A stretch of 64,000 bases of DNA, from positions 1,507,048 through 1,571,047 of the forward strand of contig NZ_CANMXB010000001.1 of the NCBI RefSeq assembly GCF_947501785.1, in the 5' to 3' direction. The notes under the pieces were generated by a model. It ran no database searches. It saw only the letters and a program-made list of their open reading frames with translations, and was not told the DNA's origin. The position numbers and the translations under genes were made by a program. The DNA is from an uncultured Litoreibacter sp. (lineage in GTDB: Bacteria > Pseudomonadota > Alphaproteobacteria > Rhodobacterales > Rhodobacteraceae). Numbering within the stretch: position 1 is the stretch's first letter; every line of letters begins with the position of its first letter. Positions 42,982 to 51,994 of this stretch are shown here, piece by piece.

Positions 42982-43155
42982 GAGTTTGTCTCCCTAAATG
43001 TCCCCATGCCCAATCGGCATGTGATAAGGGATACGCGGCAATGCGCGAAAGGATCACTCATCTAACAAACCTGTTACACAGCTGTTTTTACGTGAAATAT
43101 TTGATCCAATGGCACGGTGACGCCGTACGCGCCGCGCGAACTGTTTCATACGTCT

Positions 43156-43851
43156 TTACACGTAAGACACGTCGTCGCCCTCGATGATCTGCATAATGCC
43201 AGACGGAAGGGTCAGGTCAGCGGACAGCTCGGCATCCAACGCTTCCTCGGCGGCACGGACCGAGCCGAGCGCCGCAATCACCGCATCAATCCGGGCAAAT
43301 GGCACGACAACGACGCCGTCGCGATCCGCCACGATCATGTCGCCAGTCTCCACCCGCACGCCGCCAATATCGACCGGCAGCCCCACAGTTGCGGGCCCAG
43401 AGGCATAGGGCGAGTTCGGCGTCAGCCCTGTGCACCAGCACGGCAGCCCCACCTCGACGACCCCCGCGTAATCGCGCATCGGCCCGTCGGTCACATAGCC
43501 TGCGCCGCCCCTATTCTTGATCATCTGCGACACCCGATCGCCAGCCGAGGCGCAGCCCTGAAACCCGGCAAACCCGGCGACCATCACGTCGCCATCTTGC
43601 AAAAAATTCAGCGCCGCCAAAGTCCCCATAATGTCCGAGGGCCGGTTGTCTGCCGTAAACGCAGGCCCAGCCGCCACGCAGTCAATGTCACGCCCAAAGC
43701 CAATCGGCGCAATTGTCCCCGACAACGCGCCCTTGCCATGCATCGCGTCCACAACAAATCCCGTGGGCACCCCCTGAAACGCCGCAATCTGCGCCGCCGT
43801 GGGTCTCTTCCGATTGGAATTAACTGTCAGCCGTGGCGGTTCTTCGATCAT
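43156..43851 (-). CDS. RraA-like protein / 4-hydroxy-4-methyl-2-oxoglutarate aldolase family
   Basis: The 231-residue protein has the RraA fold: PSDIMGTLAALNFLQDGDVMVAG, GYVTDGPMRDYAGV, GDMIVADRDGVVVVP. Members either inhibit RNase E or act as class II pyruvate aldolases. The G-x-D-x(n)-R-D pair of the aldolase site (TDGPMRDY, ADRDG) is visible, so aldolase activity is more likely. Its start overlaps the NADAR gene's stop by four bases (ATGA), so it is translated from the same message. Confidence 0.88.
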   Translation of the reverse strand: MIEEPPRLTVNSNRKRPTAAQIAAFQGVPTGFVVDAMHGKGALSGTIAPIGFGRDIDCVAAGPAFTADNRPSDIMGTLAALNFLQDGDVMVAGFAGFQGCASAGDRVSQMIKNRGGAGYVTDGPMRDYAGVVEVGLPCWCTGLTPNSPYASGPATVGLPVDIGGVRVETGDMIVADRDGVVVVPFARIDAVIAALGSVRAAEEALDAELSADLTLPSGIMQIIEGDDVSYV

Positions 43852-44291
43852 GGCATTTTCTCCCTCAGCCGGTCTCTGACCACCATGAGGATTTTTCCCA
43901 GCTTGTTAAGCCCCTGCCCGTCCGGCCCGCAGCCCCAATAGGCGTCCATTGGGGCATTTTCGACGATCTGCTGATTGCCAGTGCCCAGCAGCAAGTCCCG
44001 CGGCACTTCATGCGTGCGAAACTTCACTTCCACGGCGTCCAGCATAATCGCGTCCTTGATGTCTTCCCAATCCGGGCGCACCGGCAGGGCACGGGTCATG
44101 CCCAAGGCCTTGGCATCCTTGGGCTTATTGGCCTTGCGAATTTTCTCGGCATATCCGGAATCCCCGAATTTCTGCGCCTGGAAGTAATGCTCCACGGTGG
44201 GCCACCAGACCCCATCCATGGCCACACCATAGGGCGCAAAGTTGGAAAATTCGGAATAGGCGTCGGTTTGCGCGTAAAAATAGATCGTCAT
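43848..44291 (-). CDS. NADAR-domain protein (YbiA-like)
   Basis: The 147-residue protein contains the NADAR/COG3236 fold: EFSNFAPYGV, WWPTVEHYFQAQKF, ALPVRPDWEDIKDAIM, GTGNQQIVENAPMDAYWGCGPDG. Such proteins cleave riboflavin-pathway intermediates, and some remove ADP-ribose from guanine in toxin-antitoxin systems. It is placed between argF (7-base gap) and the RraA-like gene (4-base overlap), so it is part of an arginine-type operon. No DarT-like toxin is in view. Confidence 0.9.
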   Translation of the reverse strand: MTIYFYAQTDAYSEFSNFAPYGVAMDGVWWPTVEHYFQAQKFGDSGYAEKIRKANKPKDAKALGMTRALPVRPDWEDIKDAIMLDAVEVKFRTHEVPRDLLLGTGNQQIVENAPMDAYWGCGPDGQGLNKLGKILMVVRDRLREKMP

Positions 44292-44298
44292 GCGGAGT

Positions 44299-45204
44299 TC
44301 AACTCTCCAAGCACCACTTCATCACCGCCTTTTGCGCGTGCAGCCGGTTTTCCGCCTCGTCAAAGATCACGGAATTCGGCCCGTCCATCACCTCGGACGT
44401 CGCCTCGTCATCGCGGTGCGCGGGCAGGCAATGCATAAACAACGCGTCCGGCTTGGCGCTGTCCATCAGCGCCCGGTTCACCTGATAGCCGCGCAATTGG
44501 TTGTGCCGACGTTCCCGCGCCGATTGCGGGTCATGCATCGACACCCAGGTGTCCGTCACCACCAAATCCGCGCCGTCCACGGCCTCATGCGGATCGCGCA
44601 CTGTCGTATAAAGCCCGTCCAATGACGCCTCAGGGTCCAACGGCGGAGGCCCCGTGAACACCAGATCAAACTCGAACTGTTTGGCGGCATGGGCGAAGCT
44701 GGCAAAGACGTTGTTGCCGTCGCCGGACCACACCACCTTCTTGCCTTTGATCGGGCCGTTATGTTCCTCAAATGTCAGGATATCGGCCATGATCTGGCAG
44801 GGATGCGTGCGGTTGGTCAGCCCGTTGATCACCGGCACCGTGGCGTGTTCCGCCATCTCCAGCAGGGTGTCTTCTTCAAAGGTCCGCATCATGATCAGAT
44901 CCACGTAGCGCGACAGCACCTGCGCGGTGTCGGCAATCGTCTCGCCATGCCCCAGTTGCATATCGGCGCCCGACAAAACCATGGTGGAGCCGCCCATTTG
45001 CCGCACGCCCACGTCAAATGATACGCGCGTCCGGGTGGAGGGCTTTTCAAAGATCAGCGCCACCACATGGTCCTTCAGCGGCGTGTCCTGATCCAGCGCG
45101 CCTTTGGGCTTGCCCGCCCGCGCCTCTTTGATGATCCTGCCCGTGTCGATGATCTTGCGCAGATCAGCGGGAGAGGTCGTGTGAATGTCCAGAAAATGCT
45201 TCAC
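44299..45204 (-). CDS. argF: Ornithine carbamoyltransferase
   Basis: The 301-residue enzyme joins ornithine and carbamoyl phosphate to citrulline in arginine synthesis. It has [12 protein letters not shown] (carbamoyl phosphate site), [12 protein letters not shown] (HPxQ-type), WSGDGNNV, and [10 protein letters not shown] (ornithine site). Its start overlaps the argD stop by four bases. Confidence 0.97.
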   Translation of the reverse strand: MKHFLDIHTTSPADLRKIIDTGRIIKEARAGKPKGALDQDTPLKDHVVALIFEKPSTRTRVSFDVGVRQMGGSTMVLSGADMQLGHGETIADTAQVLSRYVDLIMMRTFEEDTLLEMAEHATVPVINGLTNRTHPCQIMADILTFEEHNGPIKGKKVVWSGDGNNVFASFAHAAKQFEFDLVFTGPPPLDPEASLDGLYTTVRDPHEAVDGADLVVTDTWVSMHDPQSARERRHNQLRGYQVNRALMDSAKPDALFMHCLPAHRDDEATSEVMDGPNSVIFDEAENRLHAQKAVMKWCLES

Positions 45205-46379
45205 AACGCCGCCTCCAACGCAGTCGCCGCCCGGTCCAACCGCGCCACACCTTCCGCAATCTCGTCATCGCCGATGTTGAGAGCAGGCAAAATCCTGATC
45301 ACATTGTCACCACCGGGGATGGACAAAATCTCTTGCTCATACCCCGCCGCGATCACGTCCATATTGGGCACCTTGCATTTCAAGCCAATCATCAAGCCTG
45401 CCCCACGCACCAGCTCGAAGATGTCAGGGTGGGAGGCCACCAGCCCTTCCAGTTTCTGCCGCATCAGACCGGCCTTGCGGCTCACCTCCGCCAAAAATTC
45501 CTCATCCGCGATATGGTCCATCACCGCCGATCCCACGGAACAGGCCAACGGGTTGCCGCCATAGGTCGAGCCGTGCGAGCCCGCCGTCATGCCGCTTGCG
45601 GCGTCTTCCGTCGCCAAGCAAGCGCCCAACGGAAACCCGTTCCCGATGCCCTTGGCCACGGCCATAATGTCAGGCGTCACGCCCGCCCATTCATGGGCAA
45701 ACAGTTTGCCCGTCCGCCCCATACCGCATTGAATTTCATCACAAATCATCAGCGCGCCAGTCAGGTCGCACAGGTCACGCAGCCCCTTCAGGCAGGCGTC
45801 GGGCAGCGGGATGATCCCGCCCTCGCCCTGTACCGGCTCCACAACGACAGCGGCAATAGTGTCGTCCATCGCGGCTGTCAAAGCGTCATGATCACCCGTC
45901 TCAAGGTTGATAATCCCGGGCAATAACGGACCAAACCCGTCGGTCAACTTCTCAGACGCCGCGGCCGAGATCGTGGCCAGCGTCCGCCCGTGAAACGAGC
46001 CGGTAAAGGTGATGATATTCACCCGCTCCGGCTGGCCCTTGCTGGACCAATATTTCCGCGCCGTTTTCAACGCGCATTCCATGGCTTCCGCGCCTGAGTT
46101 GGTGAAGAAACAGGTATCGGCAAAGGTCTCCGCCACCAACTTGTCGGCCAGCTCTTGCTGCGCGGGAATGTTGTACAAGTTCGACGTATGCCACAAAGAC
46201 GCCGCCTGATCTTGCACGACCCGAACCAGATCAGGATGCGCGTGGCCCAATCCCGTCACGGCAATCCCGCCGCCGAAATCAAGGTAGCGCGTCCCGTCTC
46301 GCTCGATCAGCCAGCTGCCTTCGCCTTTTTCAAAAGTCATCTTGGCGCGGCCGTAGGTCGGCATAATGGACGGGATCAT
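45201..46379 (-). CDS. argD: Acetylornithine aminotransferase
   Basis: The 392-residue PLP enzyme transaminates N-acetylornithine in arginine synthesis, and may also act in lysine synthesis. It has [44 protein letters not shown], and [15 protein letters not shown] with the PLP lysine. It is the first gene of the argD-argF-NADAR-rraA operon on the minus strand. Confidence 0.97.
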   Translation of the reverse strand: MIPSIMPTYGRAKMTFEKGEGSWLIERDGTRYLDFGGGIAVTGLGHAHPDLVRVVQDQAASLWHTSNLYNIPAQQELADKLVAETFADTCFFTNSGAEAMECALKTARKYWSSKGQPERVNIITFTGSFHGRTLATISAAASEKLTDGFGPLLPGIINLETGDHDALTAAMDDTIAAVVVEPVQGEGGIIPLPDACLKGLRDLCDLTGALMICDEIQCGMGRTGKLFAHEWAGVTPDIMAVAKGIGNGFPLGACLATEDAASGMTAGSHGSTYGGNPLACSVGSAVMDHIADEEFLAEVSRKAGLMRQKLEGLVASHPDIFELVRGAGLMIGLKCKVPNMDVIAAGYEQEILSIPGGDNVIRILPALNIGDDEIAEGVARLDRAATALEAAL

Positions 46380-46670
46380 GAGCGTGTTCCTTTACGCATA
46401 AAACGAAGTCCTGACTGTCAGGATATTCGAAGGTGGTGTCAATTTCAGAAAACGGGTGCCTGGCAAAGCCCAGGCGGGATCAATCGCGGACGGTCTTAGC
46501 GTCGGCGTCGCAATACGGTGATATGTGCGGTCTTGATCATGGCCGCGACTTAGCCGCAAACCTCCGGCGAACGCAAGAGCCTTGTATCCGCCGCCCACCA
46601 CCCTTAAAATATAGAGCAACACGCCGCTCCGTCACGGGGCGGCTTCTCGATTCAAGCAGAAGGCACACAC

Positions 46671-47234
46671 ATGTCCTGGACAGAAGACCGCGTAGACGTT
46701 CTGAAAAAAATGTGGGGCGAGGGCAAATCCGCGTCCCAAATCGCCAAGGAGCTTGGCGGCGTGACCCGCAACGCCGTGATCGGCAAAGTGCATCGCCTGG
46801 GCCTGTCCAATCGCTCCGGCGGCGCGTCGCCCGCAAAAACCGCCAAGGAAAAGGCACCGGCCAAGCCCAAGGCGCCCGAAAAGCCCAAGGTCGCGGCCTC
46901 GACCCCCGACCCCAAACCCACCACTTTGGAGCCGGCGAAAATCATCCCGCGCCCCAAACTGGTTGTGACTGCGGGCAAACCGCTGCCGCCGCAGCCCTCT
47001 GCAAATGAAATTAGCCCCGAAGCGCTCGCTTCGGTGCGCGAGGTCGAAAAGAAGGCCAAGAAGCTTACGGTGATGCAGTTGACCGAACGGACCTGCAAAT
47101 GGCCTGTTGGTGATCCCGCCACGGATGACTTCTGGTTCTGCGGGCTGACCGTGCAACAGGGCAAACCCTATTGCGAGGCCCATGTTGGCGTCGCCTTCCA
47201 ACCCATGTCCGCCCGCCGCGACCGCCGCCGGTAG
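46671..47234 (+). CDS. gcrA: GcrA cell-cycle regulator
   Basis: The 187-residue protein begins MSWTEDRVDVLKKMWGEGKSASQIAKELGGVTRNAVIGKVHRLGL, the GcrA HTH signature, followed by a Lys/Pro/Ala-rich linker and a conserved C-terminal domain (CKWPVGDPATDDFWFCGL). GcrA is an alphaproteobacterial sigma70-dependent activator that works at CcrM-methylated GANTC sites. One such site (GATTC, 46649-46653) lies 18 bases ahead of the ATG. The terminator at 47259 ends the gene. Confidence 0.96.
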   Translation: MSWTEDRVDVLKKMWGEGKSASQIAKELGGVTRNAVIGKVHRLGLSNRSGGASPAKTAKEKAPAKPKAPEKPKVAASTPDPKPTTLEPAKIIPRPKLVVTAGKPLPPQPSANEISPEALASVREVEKKAKKLTVMQLTERTCKWPVGDPATDDFWFCGLTVQQGKPYCEAHVGVAFQPMSARRDRRR

Positions 47235-47258
47235 GGAACCGACCCTGACAGTTATCAG

Positions 47259-47289
47259 GCCCGCGCAAAGGTATCTGCGCGGGCTTTTT
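47259..47289 (+). terminator. Terminator of gcrA
   Basis: GCCCGCGCA and TGCGCGGGC form a perfect 9-bp stem followed by TTTTT. Confidence 0.88.
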
Positions 47290-47367
47290 CGTGTCTGGCC
47301 GTTTTTGGCGTTTCCGTAATATGTAGGCCCTTCGTCCGATGCAGCAGACCGCCCGAATGCCTGCGTT

Positions 47368-47682
47368 CTAGTCAGTGTCCCAAGTCAGCGCTTCTGCTGT
47401 TGCGCAGATGGCTTTGAGGACATCCAGGTACGCCCGGAATGCGACCGAGCCGCTATCGGAGAGGCAATAGACCGTATGCGGCCGTCCCTCCAAAACCATC
47501 CGGCTGTGCAGATAGCCCGCAGCGCCAAGCTTCTTGAGATGGGCGTCCAGATTTCCATCTGTGATTGAAAGGGACGCCTTCAGCTGGGAAAAACTTGGCT
47601 CGCCGACATAAAGCAACAGCCCAAGCCGCGTCCTTACCGGCTGATGGAACATTGCATCGGGGACAGGCGGTACCGGCGCCAT
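47368..47682 (-). CDS. Winged-helix transcriptional regulator (HTH_34-like)
   Basis: The 104-residue protein is a single winged-helix domain: HQPVRTRLGLLLYVGEPSFSQLKASLSITDGNLDAHLKKLGAAGYL is the helix-turn-helix of the HTH_34/PadR-MarR-like group, and GRPHTVYCLSDSG is the wing. The start at 47682 is chosen because it overlaps the stop of the DUF1835 gene by one base (TGATG); an upstream start at 47724 would add 14 residues. It may control this operon through the tandem operators at 48708. Confidence 0.75.
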   Translation of the reverse strand: MAPVPPVPDAMFHQPVRTRLGLLLYVGEPSFSQLKASLSITDGNLDAHLKKLGAAGYLHSRMVLEGRPHTVYCLSDSGSVAFRAYLDVLKAICATAEALTWDTD

Positions 47683-48686
47683 CAGATGCCCCGCCGCAAG
47701 AAATGCGCGGCGTCCTTGTGCCATGTCCAGATGGTGCCGGACTGCTGCAGCTCGACCCCGCCCAGCCAGCCATCACGTCTCATCAAACCCGTCGCGTCTT
47801 GCGCACCGTCCAGGACGCGGCGGCCAACCTCCGTCAGGCTCAGAACTTGGGTTTTGAATGCCGCATGTTCCGTCGTTGTGAAGGAAGGAAAACGAAATGG
47901 GTTTGGGTCGCACGTGACAAGGCCCCCCCTACAAAGGGCGTCGATTGTCCTGAAGGTCGGCCAGTCGCCGATATAGAGAGCTGTTTCCAAATCCATATTC
48001 TGCAAGAAGAGCTGCCCCGGCGTTTGAACGCCTGCGCCAATGAGGCTGAGCAATTGGGCCTCCGTCCTGCTCAGCCCTGTTTTCGCATTGGGGAATTCCT
48101 CAACATGACGACGCAGGGCGGCACCCAAAAAGGGCAATGCGCTCAGGTCCCCATTGATATAGGCCAGCAGATCATTTGGGTCGCTTGATCGGAATGCCGC
48201 CCATCCGGACGCCGCCAATCTCAGCATCTGCTTCGTGATGGGACGTTTAAGGCTGGTAAGGGTGGCCATTTGATCGGCACTAAGTTGGCCGATACCGCGG
48301 AAGTTTGGCTCTCCGGGAAATCGGTCAATGCAAATCATTTCAAGCTTGGGTCCCGTCGCCTTCGCATGATGGAACCAGTCGAGAATTTGCAGAACCTGAA
48401 GTTGATCCAACAGGTCATGCTCGAACCACAGGATGACGGTGTCGTAGCCGGACGACGTCGTGAGATGTTGATCTCTGATTTGAAAGTCTCTTTCGGCCTC
48501 TGTCGGATCTGCATCAGGCCCCACCAGATAGCGGGCCCGCAGATTGCTCAGTTCGGAAAGGGGCAGGTTTGCAGGAAATGGCCCGTGATGCATCGGATCT
48601 CGCCACGGCAACACGTCCCCAACAATGGCGCTTTGTTTGATGATGTTCGCCGCACCATCTCCGTTTGTGATGTTGAGTATCTTCAT
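47682..48686 (-). CDS. DUF1835 domain protein
   Basis: The 334-residue protein starts MKILNITNGDGAANIIKQSA and has DPMHHGPFP and WFEHDLLDQLQVLQIL, which are characteristic of DUF1835. The role of this domain is not established. GAGG stands five bases before the ATG. The gene is first in an operon with the winged-helix gene, and tandem operators lie only 20-56 bases upstream of it. Confidence 0.78.
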   Translation of the reverse strand: MKILNITNGDGAANIIKQSAIVGDVLPWRDPMHHGPFPANLPLSELSNLRARYLVGPDADPTEAERDFQIRDQHLTTSSGYDTVILWFEHDLLDQLQVLQILDWFHHAKATGPKLEMICIDRFPGEPNFRGIGQLSADQMATLTSLKRPITKQMLRLAASGWAAFRSSDPNDLLAYINGDLSALPFLGAALRRHVEEFPNAKTGLSRTEAQLLSLIGAGVQTPGQLFLQNMDLETALYIGDWPTFRTIDALCRGGLVTCDPNPFRFPSFTTTEHAAFKTQVLSLTEVGRRVLDGAQDATGLMRRDGWLGGVELQQSGTIWTWHKDAAHFLRRGI

Positions 48687-48707
48687 TTTTCCTCGCAGCT
48701 CTCAACT

Positions 48708-48742
48708 ACTCTGTAACGCAGAGTTACTCTGAAGTACAGAGC
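48708..48742. promoter_or_regulatory. Two tandem operators
   Basis: ACTCTGTAACGCAGAGT (48708-48724) and ACTCTGAAGTACAGAGC (48726-48742) are two copies of ACTCTG-N5-CAGAGT spaced by 18 bases, centre to centre. They lie between the divergent DUF1835 operon and the membrane-protein/XRE operon. Two such sites on the same face of the DNA would suit a dimeric regulator. Confidence 0.7.
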
Positions 48743-48875
48743 GAATGTGATGCCGCGATTCACGGGATCGAAGCAGATCAGAACCAACCCGGCAGGTTCT
48801 GCAACGCACAATACGGCTTTACTCCGGCATCAATTGGTGACAAGTTTGCTTTGCATAATGAAAAGGAAGCTTGAT

Positions 48876-49295
48876 ATGATTCGCACCGGACGCGCCCAAG
48901 TCGCTGCACTCTTTGCCATCTTTCTTGGCACAGCCTGTTTGCTCTTCTTCAATCCACCTTTCATCGTTCAGATCATCTTTGTGCTTGTCTGTTTCTCTTG
49001 GGCGGCGTGGTACTTTATGGAAATTTTTCGGGGGCCGGACGAGGTTGAATCCGCAAGTGTGAGATATGCTCTCGCATTCGCAAGCGGTCTTGGTGCCCCC
49101 CTTTCGATAACATTTGTCATGGTAATGAGCGCCGTCCCGGCTATCCAAGACGCGATCACATTCATGGCGAGTTCTGCAGAAAACAATCTAAGCCCCGCTG
49201 CTGCAGGGTTTGGTTTGGGGGTGGCCTTTGCCGTATTCGCCCTGTGCACCTCTCTTTGTGTCGGCTCGACCATCTGGTGGGCCTCAAAGCGATGA
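48876..49295 (+). CDS. Membrane protein, partner of an XRE regulator
   Basis: The 139-residue protein has four hydrophobic segments (e.g. VAALFAIFLGTACLLFF, QIIFVLVCFSWAAWYFM) and is expected to be in the inner membrane. AAAAGGA precedes the ATG at 48876; a second start at 48858 has none. Its stop overlaps the start of the XRE gene (ATGA), so the two work as a pair. The pairing of a small membrane protein with an XRE repressor recurs in bacteria; its function is poorly known. Confidence 0.7.
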   Translation: MIRTGRAQVAALFAIFLGTACLLFFNPPFIVQIIFVLVCFSWAAWYFMEIFRGPDEVESASVRYALAFASGLGAPLSITFVMVMSAVPAIQDAITFMASSAENNLSPAAAGFGLGVAFAVFALCTSLCVGSTIWWASKR

Positions 49296-49486
49296 AGAAT
49301 AGTATCAGGGTCCTGCGTGCCGAACGTCGATGGACCCAAGCCGACCTTGCAAAGGAATTGGGGGTTTCGAGAAATTCGGTCAACGCCATCGAGAACGGAA
49401 AATACGACCCGTCCTTGCCTCTGGCGCTTCGCATCGCCGGGCTGTTCGGAAAGACGGTAGAAGAGATTTTTGAAGCAGAGGCATAG
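49292..49486 (+). CDS. XRE-type HTH regulator
   Basis: The 64-residue protein is one Cro/CI-like HTH: IRVLRAERRWTQADLAKELG followed by VSRNSVNAIENGKYDPSLPLALRIAGLF, then EIFEAE at the C-terminus. The start overlaps the membrane protein stop (ATGA), and the in-frame start at 49244 is rejected. It is probably an autoregulator of its operon. Confidence 0.88.
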   Translation: MKNSIRVLRAERRWTQADLAKELGVSRNSVNAIENGKYDPSLPLALRIAGLFGKTVEEIFEAEA

Positions 49487-49525
49487 CTGGCAGTATGCAG
49501 AAAGGCGCCAGATATGGCCGCCATG

Positions 49526-51529
49526 TCAGTCGAACAGCTTGCGCAACGCGTCCTTGGCTTTGTCCTCCAACCCCTGCTTTAGCGCATCCTCTGCGCTTTG
49601 GCCGGTCTCGCGGGTCACGCCCAATTCATCTTCCAACTTGGCCGCGGCCTGGGCTTTCAGTTCAGCTTCGCGGGCCTTTGCGGCGGCGCGCAGCTCTGCC
49701 TCCTTGGCCTTTGCGGCCGCCTTCAGCTTCTCTTTCTCTTCTTCCAGCTCGCGGTCGATCAGGGACTTCAGGTCTGGGCGGAATTTGATGTTGCTCCATG
49801 GGCCCGTGATCAGCACCGGTACCGAGATCCCGTTGTCGATCTGCGTGGCCAAGGCCACAGGCACCACGCGGTAGTCAATCGTCTGCCCGCCAAGATCAAG
49901 CGCCCCCGCCCCGTCTGCGGTCAGCAGCGAGGCCTCAAACCGCAAGTCATCATTGCGCAAAATACCGTCGTTGATGTTGAAGCTGGCCGTGATGTCGTCA
50001 AACACCGTTTTCGACCCCTCGCCCTGATAGGACGCATCAAGATTGCGGATCATCCCGGCGATGTCGAGCCCCAGCAGCTCGCCCGCGCCCACATCCATGC
50101 GCCCCGACCCGCTGAGCGATTTCATGATCTGGTCCAACGTCTGCCCCACGCCCAGAAATTGAAGCGATAGCGCCGCGTCACCCACCAGCCGGTCAAACCC
50201 CGCGAAATCGTTCAGAACCTGCTGCATCGCCACGCCCGAGGCGGTCATGTCGCCGCCCACCGACAGCCCGCTGCGGTTGTTGACCACGAATTGGCCGGTC
50301 ACCGATCCGTCAAACGCGCTCAGCTGTTTGAAATCCAGAACCAGCCGGGAGCGGTCCAACGTCCCCGCAATTTCGCTTTGGCCAAGCTGGATCGACCCCA
50401 GATCAACGGCATTGGCCTTGAATGTGAAGGACCCTTCCGCCGCCGACAGCCCGCTGACGTCAATCCGGGCGTCCGACCAACCGCCCGCGCCGGCATTCGC
50501 CGCGCCGTCACCTTCCGTGGTGTCTGTGCTCATCGCGGAGAAATCCAATTGGTCGCCCGCCAGCCGCGCAGTCACCTGCGGCACCGATCCGCCCAGCGCG
50601 ACGTCCACGTCTCCCTTCAGGATGTTTTGATCCAAGGCGATGGTGGCTTGGCGAAGAAACACCTCCAGATCCGGCGTCAAGGTCAGGTCGCCGCGCAGCT
50701 CGACCTGCTGGCCCAGCCCCTCCGGGATACGAGGCGCGCTTTGTCCCAGCAGCCCAAAAAGCGCCGTTTGATCCTTGATGGCGACGTCCAGCGCGCCCTT
50801 GGCCTGCAACGGGGTCAACCCGGCCGCCCCGTCGAACTTCACCGTGTTGGGGCCTGAGGAGGCTGCGCCCACAACGCCCCGCACCTCGCCGTCAAGGAGT
50901 TGCTGAACCCCGTCAACGCGGGCGTCCAGCGCAAAGGCCTGCCCGTTGCGCAGCGCCGACATCGTCACCGTCGCCTCCCCGCCCAACCCGGTCAGCGAGA
51001 CCTCGGCATCCAGGTTTTCCAAGGTTTCCGACACGCCGGTCACCGCGTCGCGGTAGCGCACAATCGCGCCGGTGATCACGCCCTTGGGCAAAGACAGCGA
51101 GTTGATCCCGCTTCCGTCGCCCGCGTCCTCACTCCCGCCCAATTCGCTCAGAAATTCCCAATTTGCGACGCCGTCGGCGCGTTTTTCCAGCAAGATCACC
51201 GGGTTCTCGATAGAAAAACCCTGCACCTCGATATCGCCGCCCAGCAGCGCGGCGAGCCCCACGCCCACGTCCAGCTTGGCGGTCTGCACCATCGGCGCGT
51301 CCCCCGCCCAATCCGCGTTGGAAATGGTCACGCCCTCAAGCGTCACCCCCAGTCGGGGCCATAGGGTCGGGGACACACCGCCAGTGATCGACAAACTGCG
51401 ACCGGTGTTCTTTTCGAATTGGGTCTCGGCAATGCGTGCAATCTTTTCTGCCGGGATCAGGAACACCGCGGCTATGGCCACGACCACAAACGTCAAAAGG
51501 GTCAGAAAAATCCGAATGATCCACCGCAT
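49526..51529 (-). CDS. AsmA family protein
   Basis: The 667-residue envelope protein has an N-terminal membrane anchor (IIRIFLTLLTFVVVAIAAVFLI), the AsmA core with GRSLSITGGVSPTLWPRLGVTLEGV, repeated beta-strands, and DRLVGDAALSLQFLGVGQTLDQIMKSLSGSGRM near the C-terminal domain. AsmA-like proteins help lipid transport to the outer membrane. The end is an Ala/Glu/Lys-rich helix, about 60 residues long, that is likely coiled coil. Confidence 0.9.
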   Translation of the reverse strand: MRWIIRIFLTLLTFVVVAIAAVFLIPAEKIARIAETQFEKNTGRSLSITGGVSPTLWPRLGVTLEGVTISNADWAGDAPMVQTAKLDVGVGLAALLGGDIEVQGFSIENPVILLEKRADGVANWEFLSELGGSEDAGDGSGINSLSLPKGVITGAIVRYRDAVTGVSETLENLDAEVSLTGLGGEATVTMSALRNGQAFALDARVDGVQQLLDGEVRGVVGAASSGPNTVKFDGAAGLTPLQAKGALDVAIKDQTALFGLLGQSAPRIPEGLGQQVELRGDLTLTPDLEVFLRQATIALDQNILKGDVDVALGGSVPQVTARLAGDQLDFSAMSTDTTEGDGAANAGAGGWSDARIDVSGLSAAEGSFTFKANAVDLGSIQLGQSEIAGTLDRSRLVLDFKQLSAFDGSVTGQFVVNNRSGLSVGGDMTASGVAMQQVLNDFAGFDRLVGDAALSLQFLGVGQTLDQIMKSLSGSGRMDVGAGELLGLDIAGMIRNLDASYQGEGSKTVFDDITASFNINDGILRNDDLRFEASLLTADGAGALDLGGQTIDYRVVPVALATQIDNGISVPVLITGPWSNIKFRPDLKSLIDRELEEEKEKLKAAAKAKEAELRAAAKAREAELKAQAAAKLEDELGVTRETGQSAEDALKQGLEDKAKDALRKLFD

Positions 51530-51697
51530 GGCCTGCTCCGCCTTGTATTTTTGTCAATGCTAGGCCGAACCCCGCCTTCGCTCAAGCGTACCGCGCTGAA
51601 GGCCGGAAAAAATGTCGCAATCGCGGGCTTGGGTTTGCCTTGCGCGTGGTAGGGCGGCGTGGTCACTGGCCGCATCTGCGCAACACAGGAAACCGCC

Positions 51698-51991
51698 ATG
51701 CCCAACCGCCCCGCCATCCGCCACATCGTGTTCTTCTCCGCAAAGGACAAATCCGACGTCCCCGCAATCGTGGCCGGGCTGTCGGAGCTCGGAAATATCC
51801 CGCATTCTCAGGTTTTTGAAGTGCGTGAAAACACCCAATCCGACGCCTTGTCGGGAGAGGTCGACGTGGTGGTATACGCCGAATTTGCCAGTGCCGCCGA
51901 CATGGCCGCCTACAAGGCGCACCCGATCTACGCCGAGGCCATCACCGTCGTGCGCCCGCTGCGCGAATTGCGCATCGCCGCCGATATCTGA
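51698..51991 (+). CDS. Dabb (stress-responsive alpha/beta barrel) domain protein
   Basis: The 97-residue protein has HIVFFSAKDKSD, DVVVYAEFASAADMAAYKAHPIYAEAI, the typical ferredoxin-like Dabb pattern. It usually dimerises; the function is unclear. The ATG at 51698 has AGGA ahead. It is three bases in front of pabB, so likely in one operon with it. Confidence 0.85.
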   Translation: MPNRPAIRHIVFFSAKDKSDVPAIVAGLSELGNIPHSQVFEVRENTQSDALSGEVDVVVYAEFASAADMAAYKAHPIYAEAITVVRPLRELRIAADI

Positions 51992-51994
51992 CCC

